Part shown: piece by piece, positions 34,823 to 43,696 of the stretch | How the letters are laid out: the number at the start of each line of letters is the position of its first letter | How positions within the stretch are numbered: position 1 is the stretch's first letter | From: CALLVY01 sp937899855 | GTDB taxonomy: Bacteria > Bacteroidota > Bacteroidia > Chitinophagales > Saprospiraceae | NCBI GenBank assembly: GCA_039820405.1 | Contig: JBCBQC010000003.1 | Span: 186,001-250,000 of the forward strand | Direction of reading: 5' to 3' | DNA length: 64,000 bases | Program-made: the position numbers and the translations under genes | The notes under the pieces: model-generated | The model's input: the letters and a program-made list of their open reading frames with translations, nothing else | The model's database searches: none | What the model was told of the DNA's origin: nothing

Positions 34823-35530
34823 CTAAAAACGGTATACGATGGCAAAATCATTGAGTAAACGGCTAAAAAGTAAATCCATCCGCGAGATTGGCACTTCTTG
34901 TTCGTTGCCTTCGGCATCCAGATAGGGGTGGCGGCCAAAATTGTAGTTGACCATAAAACCAAATTCGATGATCAAGCTGAGCCGGTTGAGGCTGAGTTCG
35001 GTACCCAGCACCGGCGTGACGCCGACGAGGTAGGTAAAGGTCTTGGTATTGGCGAGATTTTGTACAAAGAGGGTATCGTTGGTACTGCAAACTTCCTGGA
35101 TCGACTCGACCCGTCCGCGGTTGACGCCGAGGTTGAGATCCAGGCCGTAGTAGAGGGGGAAATTGGCGTTGGGAATGTATTTGCCCAGACCCGCCGCCAC
35201 TAGGATGTTCTGGGAGGGGGTATACCGACTGGACAGGGTGGGATTGACGCCACCACAAGGCGTCTTCAACTCCTCGGCGTAGACCAATTCGTTGGTTACC
35301 ACCGGGCGATTGTTGACGTTGAGCTTGAGCCGTAGCTGGCCCTGCTTATCGTTGCGGGCCCGGTAGATCAGCTCTACCTCCTCGTAGGAGTTGGTGCCAC
35401 CGCCGAGCGTAATGAAGGCGGGCATGATATCAATGCCAAAGGATTCTCCCGTTTCCAATTCCTGCTGAGCAGTGAGCAGTGGGCACAAACTGGCCAAGAG
35501 CAATACCACGAGAGTGGACTTTATCATCAT
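34823..35530 (-). CDS. hypothetical exported protein, beta-rich
   Basis: 235 aa from the first ATG of an ATG-ATG pair at 35530, where a signal peptide begins (MIKSTLVVLLLASLCPLLTAQ). The mature part is beta-rich with alternating strands such as LGGGTNSYEEVELIYRARN and ends in an aromatic (FAIVYRF). That suggests an 8-10-strand outer-membrane barrel. Cysteines occur in KTPCGG and EVCST. I do not recognise the family. It stands alone, divergent from the EamA gene. Confidence 0.72.
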   Translation of the reverse strand: MMIKSTLVVLLLASLCPLLTAQQELETGESFGIDIMPAFITLGGGTNSYEEVELIYRARNDKQGQLRLKLNVNNRPVVTNELVYAEELKTPCGGVNPTLSSRYTPSQNILVAAGLGKYIPNANFPLYYGLDLNLGVNRGRVESIQEVCSTNDTLFVQNLANTKTFTYLVGVTPVLGTELSLNRLSLIIEFGFMVNYNFGRHPYLDAEGNEQEVPISRMDLLFSRLLNDFAIVYRF

Positions 35531-35631
35531 ATGGTTTCGATTTTTTGACTCCCTCCTATGATAACGAGGAAAGCAGGCGCTTATTTTCATCTCCATTTTG
35601 AATTGGAAGACAATTTAGCGTCCTTTGAAAA

Positions 35632-36558
35632 ATGAACCCGCCCCAACGCTCCTCCTTTATGTACGTAGCCAGCCTCGTCTTTTTGGGGGCGATTCTCTAT
35701 TCCACCAAAGCCATTTTTGTCAAGCTGGCCTACCGCTACGAGGTGCCGGGCATTTCCCTACTCGCCCTCCGGATGCTTTTCGCCCTCCCCCTCTACCTCA
35801 CCGCCCTCTACCTGGCCAACACCCGCCGATCCACGCCACCACTCGCCCTCCGGCGACGGGACTGGGCCTACGTCGGCCTGATCGGCGTCACGGGCTATTA
35901 CGTGGCTAGCATCACCGATTTTTGGGGCTTGCGCTACGTCACGGCGAGCATCGAGCGACTGATCCTCTTTACCTACCCCACCCTCGTCCTCCTCTTCTCC
36001 GTCCTCTTTTTTCGCGAACGCATTCGCTCCCTCCAAATCATCGCCATCCTCCTCACCTACGCCGGGATCGCCCTCACCCTGAGTGAAGAGCTCGACTGGC
36101 AACAAAGCGCTGACTTCGTCCGGGGCGTGGGCTGGGTGAGCCTCTCCGCGCTGAGTTTTTCGCTGTACATCCTCCTGGGAGGGCGTCTGATTCAAAAGTT
36201 CGGCACCCTGCGCTTTACCGTCTTTGTGATGCTCTCCGCCGCGGTCGCCATTTTGGTCCACCACTACACCATCTACGGTTGGCAACTCTTTCATTTTGCC
36301 CCCGCGGTATACGGCTACGCTTTCCTGATGGGCCTACTGTCGACCTTTGTACCCTCCTTCCTCATCTCCGAAGGCCTGCGCCAAATCGGCGCCAACAATA
36401 CGGCCATCATCAGCAGCATCGGACCCGTATCGACCATCGTACTGGCCTACCTCTTCCTGGGCGAAACGCTTACCCAACGACAGTGGCTCGGCACCGTGCT
36501 GGTGATCGGGGGAATTTTGGTGATTTCGACCCAGAAAAAGCCCCGAGTCACGGATTGA
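35632..36558 (+). CDS. EamA/DMT family transporter
   Basis: 308 aa with about ten predicted membrane helices arranged as two EamA repeats (about 10-150 and 163-300). Typical elements are KAIFVKLAYRYEVPGISLLA in repeat 1 and NTAIISSIGPVSTIVLAYLF with FLGETLTQRQWLGTVLVIGG in repeat 2. Drug/metabolite family exporters move amino acids, nucleosides or metabolites; the substrate is not predictable. Single gene followed 64 bp later by tag. Confidence 0.93.
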   Translation: MNPPQRSSFMYVASLVFLGAILYSTKAIFVKLAYRYEVPGISLLALRMLFALPLYLTALYLANTRRSTPPLALRRRDWAYVGLIGVTGYYVASITDFWGLRYVTASIERLILFTYPTLVLLFSVLFFRERIRSLQIIAILLTYAGIALTLSEELDWQQSADFVRGVGWVSLSALSFSLYILLGGRLIQKFGTLRFTVFVMLSAAVAILVHHYTIYGWQLFHFAPAVYGYAFLMGLLSTFVPSFLISEGLRQIGANNTAIISSIGPVSTIVLAYLFLGETLTQRQWLGTVLVIGGILVISTQKKPRVTD

Positions 36559-36622
36559 ACCGCACATTGCTGAACCGGAGAAAAATGATTACTTTGACGG
36601 GACTTAACAAAAGATTCAACGC

Positions 36623-37249
36623 ATGACCAAGGAAGGATTGATCCAAGGAGCGGACGGGCGGTGGCGGTGTTGGTGGTACGGGGGGCACGAGGACTACCGC
36701 CACTACCACGACGAGGAATGGGGGCATCCCGTGGAGGATGACGTCCGTCTATTTGAGAAAATTTGTTTGGAAGGTTTTCAATCCGGCCTGAGTTGGCTGA
36801 CGATCCTGCGCAAACGCGAGAATTTTCGGCGGGCTTTTGCGGGTTTTGATTTTCACCGCGTGGCCCGCTTTGGAGATCGGGAAGTAGCGGCCCTATTGCA
36901 GGATGCTGGCATTATTCGCCACCGTAAAAAAATCGAATCGACGATCAACAATGCCCAGCGGGCCATTGTGTTGCAAGAGGAGTACGGCAGCCTAGCGGAA
37001 TACTTTTGGAGTTTTGAACCCGAGCCCGCCGAGCGCCCGCCGGTAATCGACTACGCCGCCGTGGGGAAGCTGGCCAAAACGCCAACCTCGACGGCACTGA
37101 GTAAGGATTTAAAAAAGCGGGGGTGGTCCTTCATCGGGCCCACCACCGCCTATGCCTTTATGCAGGCCATGGGGCTGGTCAACGATCACCTCGAAGGCTG
37201 TTACTGCCGCCCCATCGTAGCCGCCAAACGCCGCGCACGCGGCACCTGA
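36623..37249 (+). CDS. tag: DNA-3-methyladenine glycosylase I
   Basis: 208 aa. Family motifs: RCWWYGG near the N-terminus, the HDEEWGHPVEDDVRLFEKIC stretch, GLSWLTILRKRENF, and IIRHRKKIESTINNAQ. The zinc site includes the N-terminal Cys, a C-terminal His and the Cys pair in EGCYCR. It excises 3-methyladenine from alkylated DNA. A TTACTTTG box 27 bp upstream resembles the SpoIIM-operon -7 box. It ends 1 bp from the convergent solenoid gene. Confidence 0.95.
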   Translation: MTKEGLIQGADGRWRCWWYGGHEDYRHYHDEEWGHPVEDDVRLFEKICLEGFQSGLSWLTILRKRENFRRAFAGFDFHRVARFGDREVAALLQDAGIIRHRKKIESTINNAQRAIVLQEEYGSLAEYFWSFEPEPAERPPVIDYAAVGKLAKTPTSTALSKDLKKRGWSFIGPTTAYAFMQAMGLVNDHLEGCYCRPIVAAKRRARGT

Positions 37250-37250
37250 C

Positions 37251-38414
37251 TTAGCGAATCCGGATGTGTCCGTAGCTCGACCGGACGCGAATCATCCGCT
37301 CGCCCTCCTGACCACCGATCGTACCACGAATTTGTTTCCGACTATTCTGCTCGACGTCGTAGTGGATGTTCGCCCCGTCGGGATAGGTCACACCAGCGTG
37401 ACTGGTAGCGATGTCCATCGAATAGGCCGCGCCGTTTTCCACGTCGATCTTGACCCCCGTATATTCGCCATCGACTTCCACTTTAGCAAAGTCACGCTCC
37501 AGCTTTTCGACGTGCAGACTGCCGTATCTCATCGTAAATTTTCCGGTCGAATGCAGCTGATGGACCTCAAAGTCGGTGTAGCTACAATCCGATTTGATTT
37601 CTCGTACGCTCTCGACCTCAAAGTCATCGTATTTACCTTGGATGTTCAGGCTCTGCAAGTCCCCCAGTCGGTAGTGGTTGTACTTGGAGTACAAATCAAG
37701 GTCCCGCACCTTGGTGAGGTCAATCTTGGAGTATTTGCTGTCCATCTTGATGTCGCGGGCCTCGTTGAGCCGGAGTTTGCCGTATTTGATCAGGACTTTG
37801 GCATCGTTCGACCGTTCGATATTGGCGTTCCCGTAGCCGATATCGAGGTCCAGGTCGCCCGTCAGGCTGGTCATGTATACGTCGCCATATTTGGCCGTCA
37901 CCTTGGCATTGCTTTCCAGCGCGGCGACCGTGGTATGTCCGTATTTGTTGCTCACGTCCAGGTTGCAGGTGCGGGGCATAAAAACTTCGTATTCGATTTT
38001 GAATTCGCCCTTGCCTTTTTCGTCCCACCAAGAGGAGGTCCAGTTGTCCTTTGAAGACTCGATGTTGGTTTCGGCCCGTACGGAGTTGGGGCTGTTTTCA
38101 AATTCGATTTGGAGGCGATCGAAGATGGCTTCCGCTCGGTTTTCGGTACCAGCATTAACGGTGATGGTAACTTCTATCTTAACTTGATCCTCGTCCCAGG
38201 TGTCGACGTGGATTTTGCCGTATTTGTTGCCCAGGGTCACCTGTCCGGTTGCGCTGATGGCAAATTCTTTCTTGATGGAGCGGGTAAATTCTCTTTTGGG
38301 AGCGCTAGCATCGAGGCTCGTGGAGGAGACGGGGGTGGCGAAGAGAGTGGGAACGGTCCACAGCGCCAAGAGCAGCAGTAGCCCTCCCTTATAAACTAAT
38401 TTTCTCATCGTCAT
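37251..38414 (-). CDS. exported beta-solenoid protein (DUF4097-like)
   Basis: 387 aa with a signal peptide (about 8-28, GGLLLLLALWTVPTLFA). The mature protein is built from about eleven repeats of some 20 residues, each with a [KR]-Y-[GSND] core followed by a beta strand: KYGKIHVDTW, KYGHTTVAAL, KYGDVYMTSL, KYGKLRLNEA, KYSKIDLTKV, KYNHYRLGDL, KYDDFEVESV, RYGSLHVEKL, EYTGVKIDVE. It resembles the DUF4097/head-GIN adhesin group that folds as a beta-helix. Third gene of a sigma/anti-sigma operon; its start overlaps the anti-sigma-like gene by 26 bp. It may be the regulated output or sensor of that unit. Confidence 0.82.
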   Translation of the reverse strand: MTMRKLVYKGGLLLLLALWTVPTLFATPVSSTSLDASAPKREFTRSIKKEFAISATGQVTLGNKYGKIHVDTWDEDQVKIEVTITVNAGTENRAEAIFDRLQIEFENSPNSVRAETNIESSKDNWTSSWWDEKGKGEFKIEYEVFMPRTCNLDVSNKYGHTTVAALESNAKVTAKYGDVYMTSLTGDLDLDIGYGNANIERSNDAKVLIKYGKLRLNEARDIKMDSKYSKIDLTKVRDLDLYSKYNHYRLGDLQSLNIQGKYDDFEVESVREIKSDCSYTDFEVHQLHSTGKFTMRYGSLHVEKLERDFAKVEVDGEYTGVKIDVENGAAYSMDIATSHAGVTYPDGANIHYDVEQNSRKQIRGTIGGQEGERMIRVRSSYGHIRIR

Positions 38415-38934
38415 TGGATTTTTGTAATTCTTGTGGATGGGTTTGGATGCGCGACAGGACGCGCTCGAGAATGGCCAGGCGATCCTGATAATTTTCGATC
38501 ATGGCGTTTACGATCTGTTCCTGTTGTCCGCGGGGGGCTTCCCGCAATTCGTTTTGCAGCTCCAGCAGGAAGCCTTCCATTTGTTGGAGGTCTTCGCGTA
38601 CGGCGGAACCGCCTTCGTACTGGGTGAGTTGAGCGGTCTTTTCCCGCAATTGGCCTTCGTAATACAGTCGCATTTCCTCCACCTCGGGAGCCAGATCGCT
38701 GAAGGCGACCTCCTCGGGTTGGCCATTGAGTTGTAGGCCGATGAGGGTCCCCATTCCCAGCAACAGTGCGACGGAGGCCGCTACGGATAGGGAGCGCCAC
38801 AGTGGGATGACGCGGCGGGGTTTGCGTTTTTCGAGGGCCTTGTCGATCCCGGCCCAGACGCCCAGGTCGGGTTGGGACTGGTCAAAGGACGACCGGTTCG
38901 TCCGGATAAAATCTTCCAGATTATCTTTCATCAT
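38389..38934 (-). CDS. anti-sigma-like inner-membrane protein
   Basis: 181 aa. A cytosolic N-terminus of about 45 residues (FIRTNRSSFDQSQPDLGVWA) resembles Bacteroidota anti-sigma N-termini. One membrane helix follows (about 47-65, SVAASVALLLGMGTLIGLQL), then a periplasmic segment dominated by a predicted coiled coil (about 85-165). It directly follows the ECF sigma gene (45 bp) and overlaps the solenoid gene. The sigma-binding role is inferred from position and topology; the classical zinc anti-sigma HxxxCxxC motif is absent. Confidence 0.75.
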   Translation of the reverse strand: MMKDNLEDFIRTNRSSFDQSQPDLGVWAGIDKALEKRKPRRVIPLWRSLSVAASVALLLGMGTLIGLQLNGQPEEVAFSDLAPEVEEMRLYYEGQLREKTAQLTQYEGGSAVREDLQQMEGFLLELQNELREAPRGQQEQIVNAMIENYQDRLAILERVLSRIQTHPQELQKSNDDEKISL

Positions 38935-38979
38935 TTCGGTGTTTTTTTAGCGGACCGCCCGGTGTGGGGGCCGTCGATC

Positions 38980-39519
38980 CTATGAAGTAGACAATAGCTG
39001 GCGCAACTTGGCTTTGGCCCGGCTGTACTGCGACTTGGAGGTCGCCTCGGAAACACCCAGGATTTGGGCGATTTCCTTGTGGTCGTAGCCTTCCATTAGG
39101 TAGAGGGAAAATACGACCCGATAGCCGTCGGGCAATTCAAGCAGCGCACGATTCACTTTTTCTACACTCAATGCTACCTCTTGGTGATCATTGGATTCTC
39201 GTTCTAGTCGTTCGGGGATTTTGTCATCCCACTCATCAATTTGTAACCGCCTCTTTTTCAAAAAGTTGATACAATTGTTGATAACGATTCGTTTGATCCA
39301 CGCTCCGATTGAAGACTGATAGCGGAAGCTATGCAACTTGGTGAAGACGTCGATAAAAGAATTTTGTAGCAGGTCCTCCGCATCCAGGTCATTTTTCACC
39401 ATTCGCAAGCAAATGTTGAACATGGCCTTGGAATACAGACGATACAGTTCAAACTGGGACTGCCGATTTCCTTTTTTACACGCTTCAATAATATCTCGGT
39501 GTACACTTGGGTAATCCAA
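38980..39519 (-). CDS. ECF RNA polymerase sigma factor
   Basis: 179 aa with region 2 (DLDAEDLLQNSFIDVFTKLHSF, read as AEDLLQNSFIDVF; SSIGAWIKRIVINNCINFLK) and region 4 (YDHKEIAQILGVSEATSKSQ). No ATG or GTG is available at the N-terminus; the only reasonable start is TTG (39519), with an in-frame TAG seven codons upstream. First gene of a sigma, anti-sigma-like and solenoid operon. It is about the same length and class as the other sigma factor in the window but with a different partner architecture. Confidence 0.94.
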   Translation of the reverse strand: MDYPSVHRDIIEACKKGNRQSQFELYRLYSKAMFNICLRMVKNDLDAEDLLQNSFIDVFTKLHSFRYQSSIGAWIKRIVINNCINFLKKRRLQIDEWDDKIPERLERESNDHQEVALSVEKVNRALLELPDGYRVVFSLYLMEGYDHKEIAQILGVSEATSKSQYSRAKAKLRQLLSTS

Positions 39520-39845
39520 TGATTTTATTGATTTGATCTAAGAGACAAAGGCCCCTTTGGAAGGGTTGCACCCCGTGGTTAGATTTTTAAAGTAAAAAAC
39601 ATTATCGACCAAAAGCGGCCGTTCGAGTACAAATTATGTGGTGTTTACTGCCCAATTTTAACTGCTTTGGAGTAATTTAACGCATCTTGACCCCAAGATT
39701 TGATACCAATCGCTACCATTATTGCCCCGGAAGGACCGCGTAGCGCCCCCAGAGCCACTTGTTCCACTAAATTACGGACCATCAGATGCCTATTTTTTTC
39801 AATAATTTTCGCCCACGACCGTTCACCCTTTTAACCCACCACCAG
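39520..39845. other. divergent intergenic region upstream of the second sigma gene
   Basis: 326 bp with no gene. A small hairpin-like GGCCCC/GGGGTGC area lies near 39551. No exact TAnnTTTG box on either strand. It must hold the promoters of the sigma operon and of the phosphoesterase-barrel gene. Confidence 0.45.
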
Positions 39846-42800
39846 ATGCTACGCCCCCGTACCCCATTTCGCCACTTGAGCATTCTCCTACTCCTGTTCG
39901 TGTTTGCCTCCTGCGCCAATTACAAGATCCACCCCCGCGACGAGGCCAGCCGACTGTCCAGCACCGAGCCCGCCCCCAAGCTGGCCCTTAAGCACAGCGT
40001 TTTCCTCATCGGCGACGCCGGAGACGCTACCGCCACCACGAGCAACACGGCCCTCCAAACCCTGGAGCAACACCTCCAAAAAGCCGGCCCCAATAGCTCC
40101 GTCATCTTCCTGGGCGACAACATCTACCCCGTCGGCCTCCCCCCCAAATCGAAAAGGGAAAAACGCGCCGCCGCCGAGGCCCACCTCGATGCCCAACTCG
40201 GCGTACTCGACAATTTTGCGGGGCAGCCCATCTTTATCCCCGGCAACCACGATTGGTACAAATACGGCGTCAAAGGCCTCGACCGGCAGGAACGCTACCT
40301 CGAAAAACGCCTCAACCGCGGGATCGAAGACGAGGATGACGAGGAGTGGGGCAATTATTTTCTGCCCGACCAAGCTTGTAGCGGCCCCGCAGTCGTCAAA
40401 GTCAACGATCAGCTCGTCATTATCGTGATCGACAGCCAGTGGTGGCTGAGCAACTGGGACAAAGTGCCCAATATCAATGAGGGTTGCGAAAGCCTGACCC
40501 GTGCAGCCTTTGCCCAGGCCTTCAAGGACGCCGTCCGCAAGAACAAGGACAAAAACATCGTCGTCGCCCTACACCACCCCTTGTACTCCAATGGTATCCA
40601 CGGCGGGAAGACGACCGTCAAGGATCACCTCTTTCCTCTTGAATCCCTCGTCAATGGCCTCTACCTACCCCTACCCGGACTCGGTAGCATTGCCCAGGGG
40701 CTGCGGGCCACCCTGGGATCGCGCCAGGACATCAGCAACAGCTTTTACCGCCAAATGCGCGAGGACCTGCTCGATCCCGCCGAGACCCACGGCGAATTCA
40801 TCTTTGTCTCCGGTCACGAACACAACCTCCAGTATTTTCAAAAACGCGGCCAGCACTTTGTGGTGAGTGGGGCGGGGTCCAAAAAATCGGCCACCAGTGG
40901 GGGCAATGACGTTTCTTTTGCTTACGGCCACGAGGGCTTTTCCAAAATCGACTTCTACGAGGATGGCTCCGCCTGGCTGGAATTCTGGATTCCCAGCCCA
41001 GCCAGCCCCGAAGGCAAACGCGTTTTCCGCCAGGCCATCAAAGGCGCCCTACCCAATCCCGACGACAACATTCCCAGCAACTTCCCCGAATACGAGGAAA
41101 CGGCCCTGACCATCAGCAAGCCCCCCATCACCACCGAAGTCAAACCCGCCGGCAAACTCCAAACCTTTTTGCTCGGTAAGCACTACCGCGACATTTACCT
41201 CAACCAATACGACTTTCCCAAGCTGGACCTGGAAAAGTACCAGGGCGGCGTCGAAATCCTGACCCGTGGCGGGGGGATGCAGACCAACTCGCTCCGCATG
41301 CTCAACCCCGATGGCCAGCAGTACATCATGCGCTCGCTCACCAAGGACGAATCCCGCGGGATTCCCCAACCCTTTAAAGGCGTTTCCTTCGTGGCCTTCC
41401 TCTTTCGCGACAATTACCTGGCCACCCAACCTTTTGCCCCAATGGCCATTCCTACCCTGGCCCGGGCCGGAAACGTTTACTACGCCAAGTCGGAAATTTA
41501 CTACATCCCCAAACAGCCCCGCCTCGAAGGCTACAACCTCGATTTTGGCGGAGAGGTGTACATCACCGAAGAGCGAGCCGCCAAGGACTGGCGCGACCTC
41601 CCGAGCTTTGGGAACTCGCCCAAAATCATCAGTACCCCCGATGTATCGCGCAAGATTCAAAAGAACGACAAGCATTTTATCGACCAAAACTGGGTCGCCC
41701 GTAGCCGTTTGTTCGACCTGATCATCGGCGACTGGGACCGCCACTCGGATCAGTGGCGCTGGTCGAGCAACGAATTGGACAGTGGAAAAAAGCGCTACCG
41801 CCCCATTCCCCGCGACCGCGACCAGGCCTTTAGCAAATACGACGGTTGGGTAATCAAGGCCCTCCGCCCTTGGTCCAATTTCCTCAAGCAACTGCCCGAT
41901 TACACGGCCGAAACCAATAAAATGAAGTGGGCCTTTTACAATGGTCGCCACTTCGACAACTACTTCCTCAACGAACTTCCGCTGGCGGAATGGGAAAAAG
42001 AAGCCGCCTACCTACGGGACAACCTCGGTGATGAGGTGATCGACGAAGCCTTTACCCTGATGCCTCCCAAGGTTCAGGAACTATCGGCGGAAAGCATGAA
42101 AAGCGTACTGCGCGCCCGACGCGATAAGGTCGTCGACCTGGCGCGGGAAATGTACGAGGTACTAGCCGTGCGGATCCCGATTGTGGGAACGGAGAAACGC
42201 GATTATTTTGAGGTGATTCGCAAGGATGACGAACACACGGAAATCGCGGTATACCCCGTCAGCAAGAAGGGAAAAAGGAAGGATACGCCAAGCTACCGAC
42301 GTACCGTCAAGACTTCGGAAACCAAGGAGGTTTACCTCTACGGGCTGGGTGAGGACGACGAGTTCTACCTCTCCGGGACGGTAGATAAAGGCATCGTCGT
42401 ACACGTCATTGGTGGACTGGGGGAGGATGTGATTACCGATGAGTCGAAGGTGACGGGTTGGGGCAAAAAAACCAAGGTCCACGACAGCAAGGGCGGGATT
42501 GCGATGGAGCTGGGCGGCGAAGGACAGGACCGGACCAGCCGGATTTCGCGCCGCAATTCCTTCGACCGGATGAGCAACATCTACGACGCCAGCGTTAGCC
42601 TGACCTTCCCCATCCTATCGGTCAACCCCAACGATGGTTTCCTTTTTGGCTTCCAAACCCAACGCAAAGTGATGAGCTTCAACAAGGCTCCCTACGGTCA
42701 GCTCCACCAATTCAGCGCCGACTTCGCCACAGCGACGAGTGGCCTGCGGGCGGCCTACCGGGGAGAGTTTATCGAGGCCACCGGCAACTGGGACTTTGTC

Positions 42801-43631
42801 ATCAAACTGGATGCGCGCAGCAGTCGGAACACCTTCAACTACTTTGGCTTTGGCAACGAAACGCCCCGACTTACCGACGATCGCGACTTTAACCGGGTGC
42901 AGCAAAGCTCCGTGACCCTGGACCTGGGCTGGCAAAAACGCTTTAGCAGCGACTTTGGGCGCTTCTCGATCCGGCCCGTCATCTCAGTTACCGACATCAA
43001 GGAAGTCGCCGACCGCTTCGTCACTTCCGAGACCAGTGACCTGGTCCCCGACGATTTTGAAACCAAATTCTACGGCGGAATCTTTTCCGAACTCGACTTT
43101 AAAAACATCGAGAACCCCAGTAATCCCAAACGCGGCATTCACTTCCAAGCGCGGCTGGGTTGGCAGGGCGACCTGGAGGCCAGCGAGCGCAACTTCGTCC
43201 GCTTCAACACCAGCCTGACCCTCTACACCTCTTTCGACCGCAAGGAGCGGCTCACCTTCGCCACCCGCGTGGGTACCGCCATGATCGACGGAAGCTACGA
43301 ATTCTGGCAAGCCCCCACCATCGGACGCCGCGACAACCTCCGGGGCTTTTTCCCCGAGCGCTTCCGCGGCGAACGGAACTTCTTCCACACTTCTGATTTG
43401 CGGTGGGAATTGTTCAACTCACAGAACGTCATCCTGCCCTTTAGCATGGGCCTCATCGGCAGCTTCGACCACGGTCGACTCTGGGTCGACGGCGACCCCT
43501 CCGACGTTTGGCACACCAGCTACGGCGGTGGCCTGTGGATCGCACCCCTCGATTTTATCGTGCTGTCCTTCGGTTACCACATCTCGGACGACGACGAGTT
43601 GTTTCTCTTCAACGCTGGACACGCCTTCTAG
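39846..43631 (+). CDS. lipoprotein: metallophosphoesterase + kinase-like middle region + surface-antigen barrel
   Basis: 1261 aa from the ATG at 39846, where a lipoprotein signal ends in VFASC (Cys23). Domain 1 (about 50-400) is a calcineurin-type phosphoesterase: GDAGD 56-60, GDN 90-92, GNHD 133-136, HHP 243-245, GHEH 323-326. Domain 2 (about 460-780) has a Gly-rich TRGGGMQTNS (about 474), IMRSLTKD, then IGDWDRHSDQW (627-637) and PRDRDQAF (655-662). This is similar in pattern to Fam20C/HipA-type kinases (DRH catalytic loop, then a metal-binding Asp). Domain 3 (about 915-1261) looks like a bacterial surface-antigen (Omp85-type) barrel ending NAGHAF. Phosphoesterase-barrel proteins are common in Bacteroidota; the kinase reading is my inference. 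Confidence 0.82.
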   Translation: MLRPRTPFRHLSILLLLFVFASCANYKIHPRDEASRLSSTEPAPKLALKHSVFLIGDAGDATATTSNTALQTLEQHLQKAGPNSSVIFLGDNIYPVGLPPKSKREKRAAAEAHLDAQLGVLDNFAGQPIFIPGNHDWYKYGVKGLDRQERYLEKRLNRGIEDEDDEEWGNYFLPDQACSGPAVVKVNDQLVIIVIDSQWWLSNWDKVPNINEGCESLTRAAFAQAFKDAVRKNKDKNIVVALHHPLYSNGIHGGKTTVKDHLFPLESLVNGLYLPLPGLGSIAQGLRATLGSRQDISNSFYRQMREDLLDPAETHGEFIFVSGHEHNLQYFQKRGQHFVVSGAGSKKSATSGGNDVSFAYGHEGFSKIDFYEDGSAWLEFWIPSPASPEGKRVFRQAIKGALPNPDDNIPSNFPEYEETALTISKPPITTEVKPAGKLQTFLLGKHYRDIYLNQYDFPKLDLEKYQGGVEILTRGGGMQTNSLRMLNPDGQQYIMRSLTKDESRGIPQPFKGVSFVAFLFRDNYLATQPFAPMAIPTLARAGNVYYAKSEIYYIPKQPRLEGYNLDFGGEVYITEERAAKDWRDLPSFGNSPKIISTPDVSRKIQKNDKHFIDQNWVARSRLFDLIIGDWDRHSDQWRWSSNELDSGKKRYRPIPRDRDQAFSKYDGWVIKALRPWSNFLKQLPDYTAETNKMKWAFYNGRHFDNYFLNELPLAEWEKEAAYLRDNLGDEVIDEAFTLMPPKVQELSAESMKSVLRARRDKVVDLAREMYEVLAVRIPIVGTEKRDYFEVIRKDDEHTEIAVYPVSKKGKRKDTPSYRRTVKTSETKEVYLYGLGEDDEFYLSGTVDKGIVVHVIGGLGEDVITDESKVTGWGKKTKVHDSKGGIAMELGGEGQDRTSRISRRNSFDRMSNIYDASVSLTFPILSVNPNDGFLFGFQTQRKVMSFNKAPYGQLHQFSADFATATSGLRAAYRGEFIEATGNWDFVIKLDARSSRNTFNYFGFGNETPRLTDDRDFNRVQQSSVTLDLGWQKRFSSDFGRFSIRPVISVTDIKEVADRFVTSETSDLVPDDFETKFYGGIFSELDFKNIENPSNPKRGIHFQARLGWQGDLEASERNFVRFNTSLTLYTSFDRKERLTFATRVGTAMIDGSYEFWQAPTIGRRDNLRGFFPERFRGERNFFHTSDLRWELFNSQNVILPFSMGLIGSFDHGRLWVDGDPSDVWHTSYGGGLWIAPLDFIVLSFGYHISDDDELFLFNAGHAF

Positions 43632-43644
43632 TCCGCTTCGCTTA

Positions 43645-43684
43645 CCAGCGGTGGTGGCTCCAGAGATCGAGCCACTACCGCTGG
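43645..43684. terminator. bidirectional hairpin between convergent genes
   Basis: CCAGCGGTGGTGGCTC (43645-43660) pairs with GAGCCACTACCGCTGG (43669-43684), 16 bp with one mismatch and an 8-base loop. It sits between the stops of the phosphoesterase-barrel and OmpA genes. The flanks are only mildly T-rich. Confidence 0.6.
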
Positions 43685-43696
43685 CCTTATTACTCA

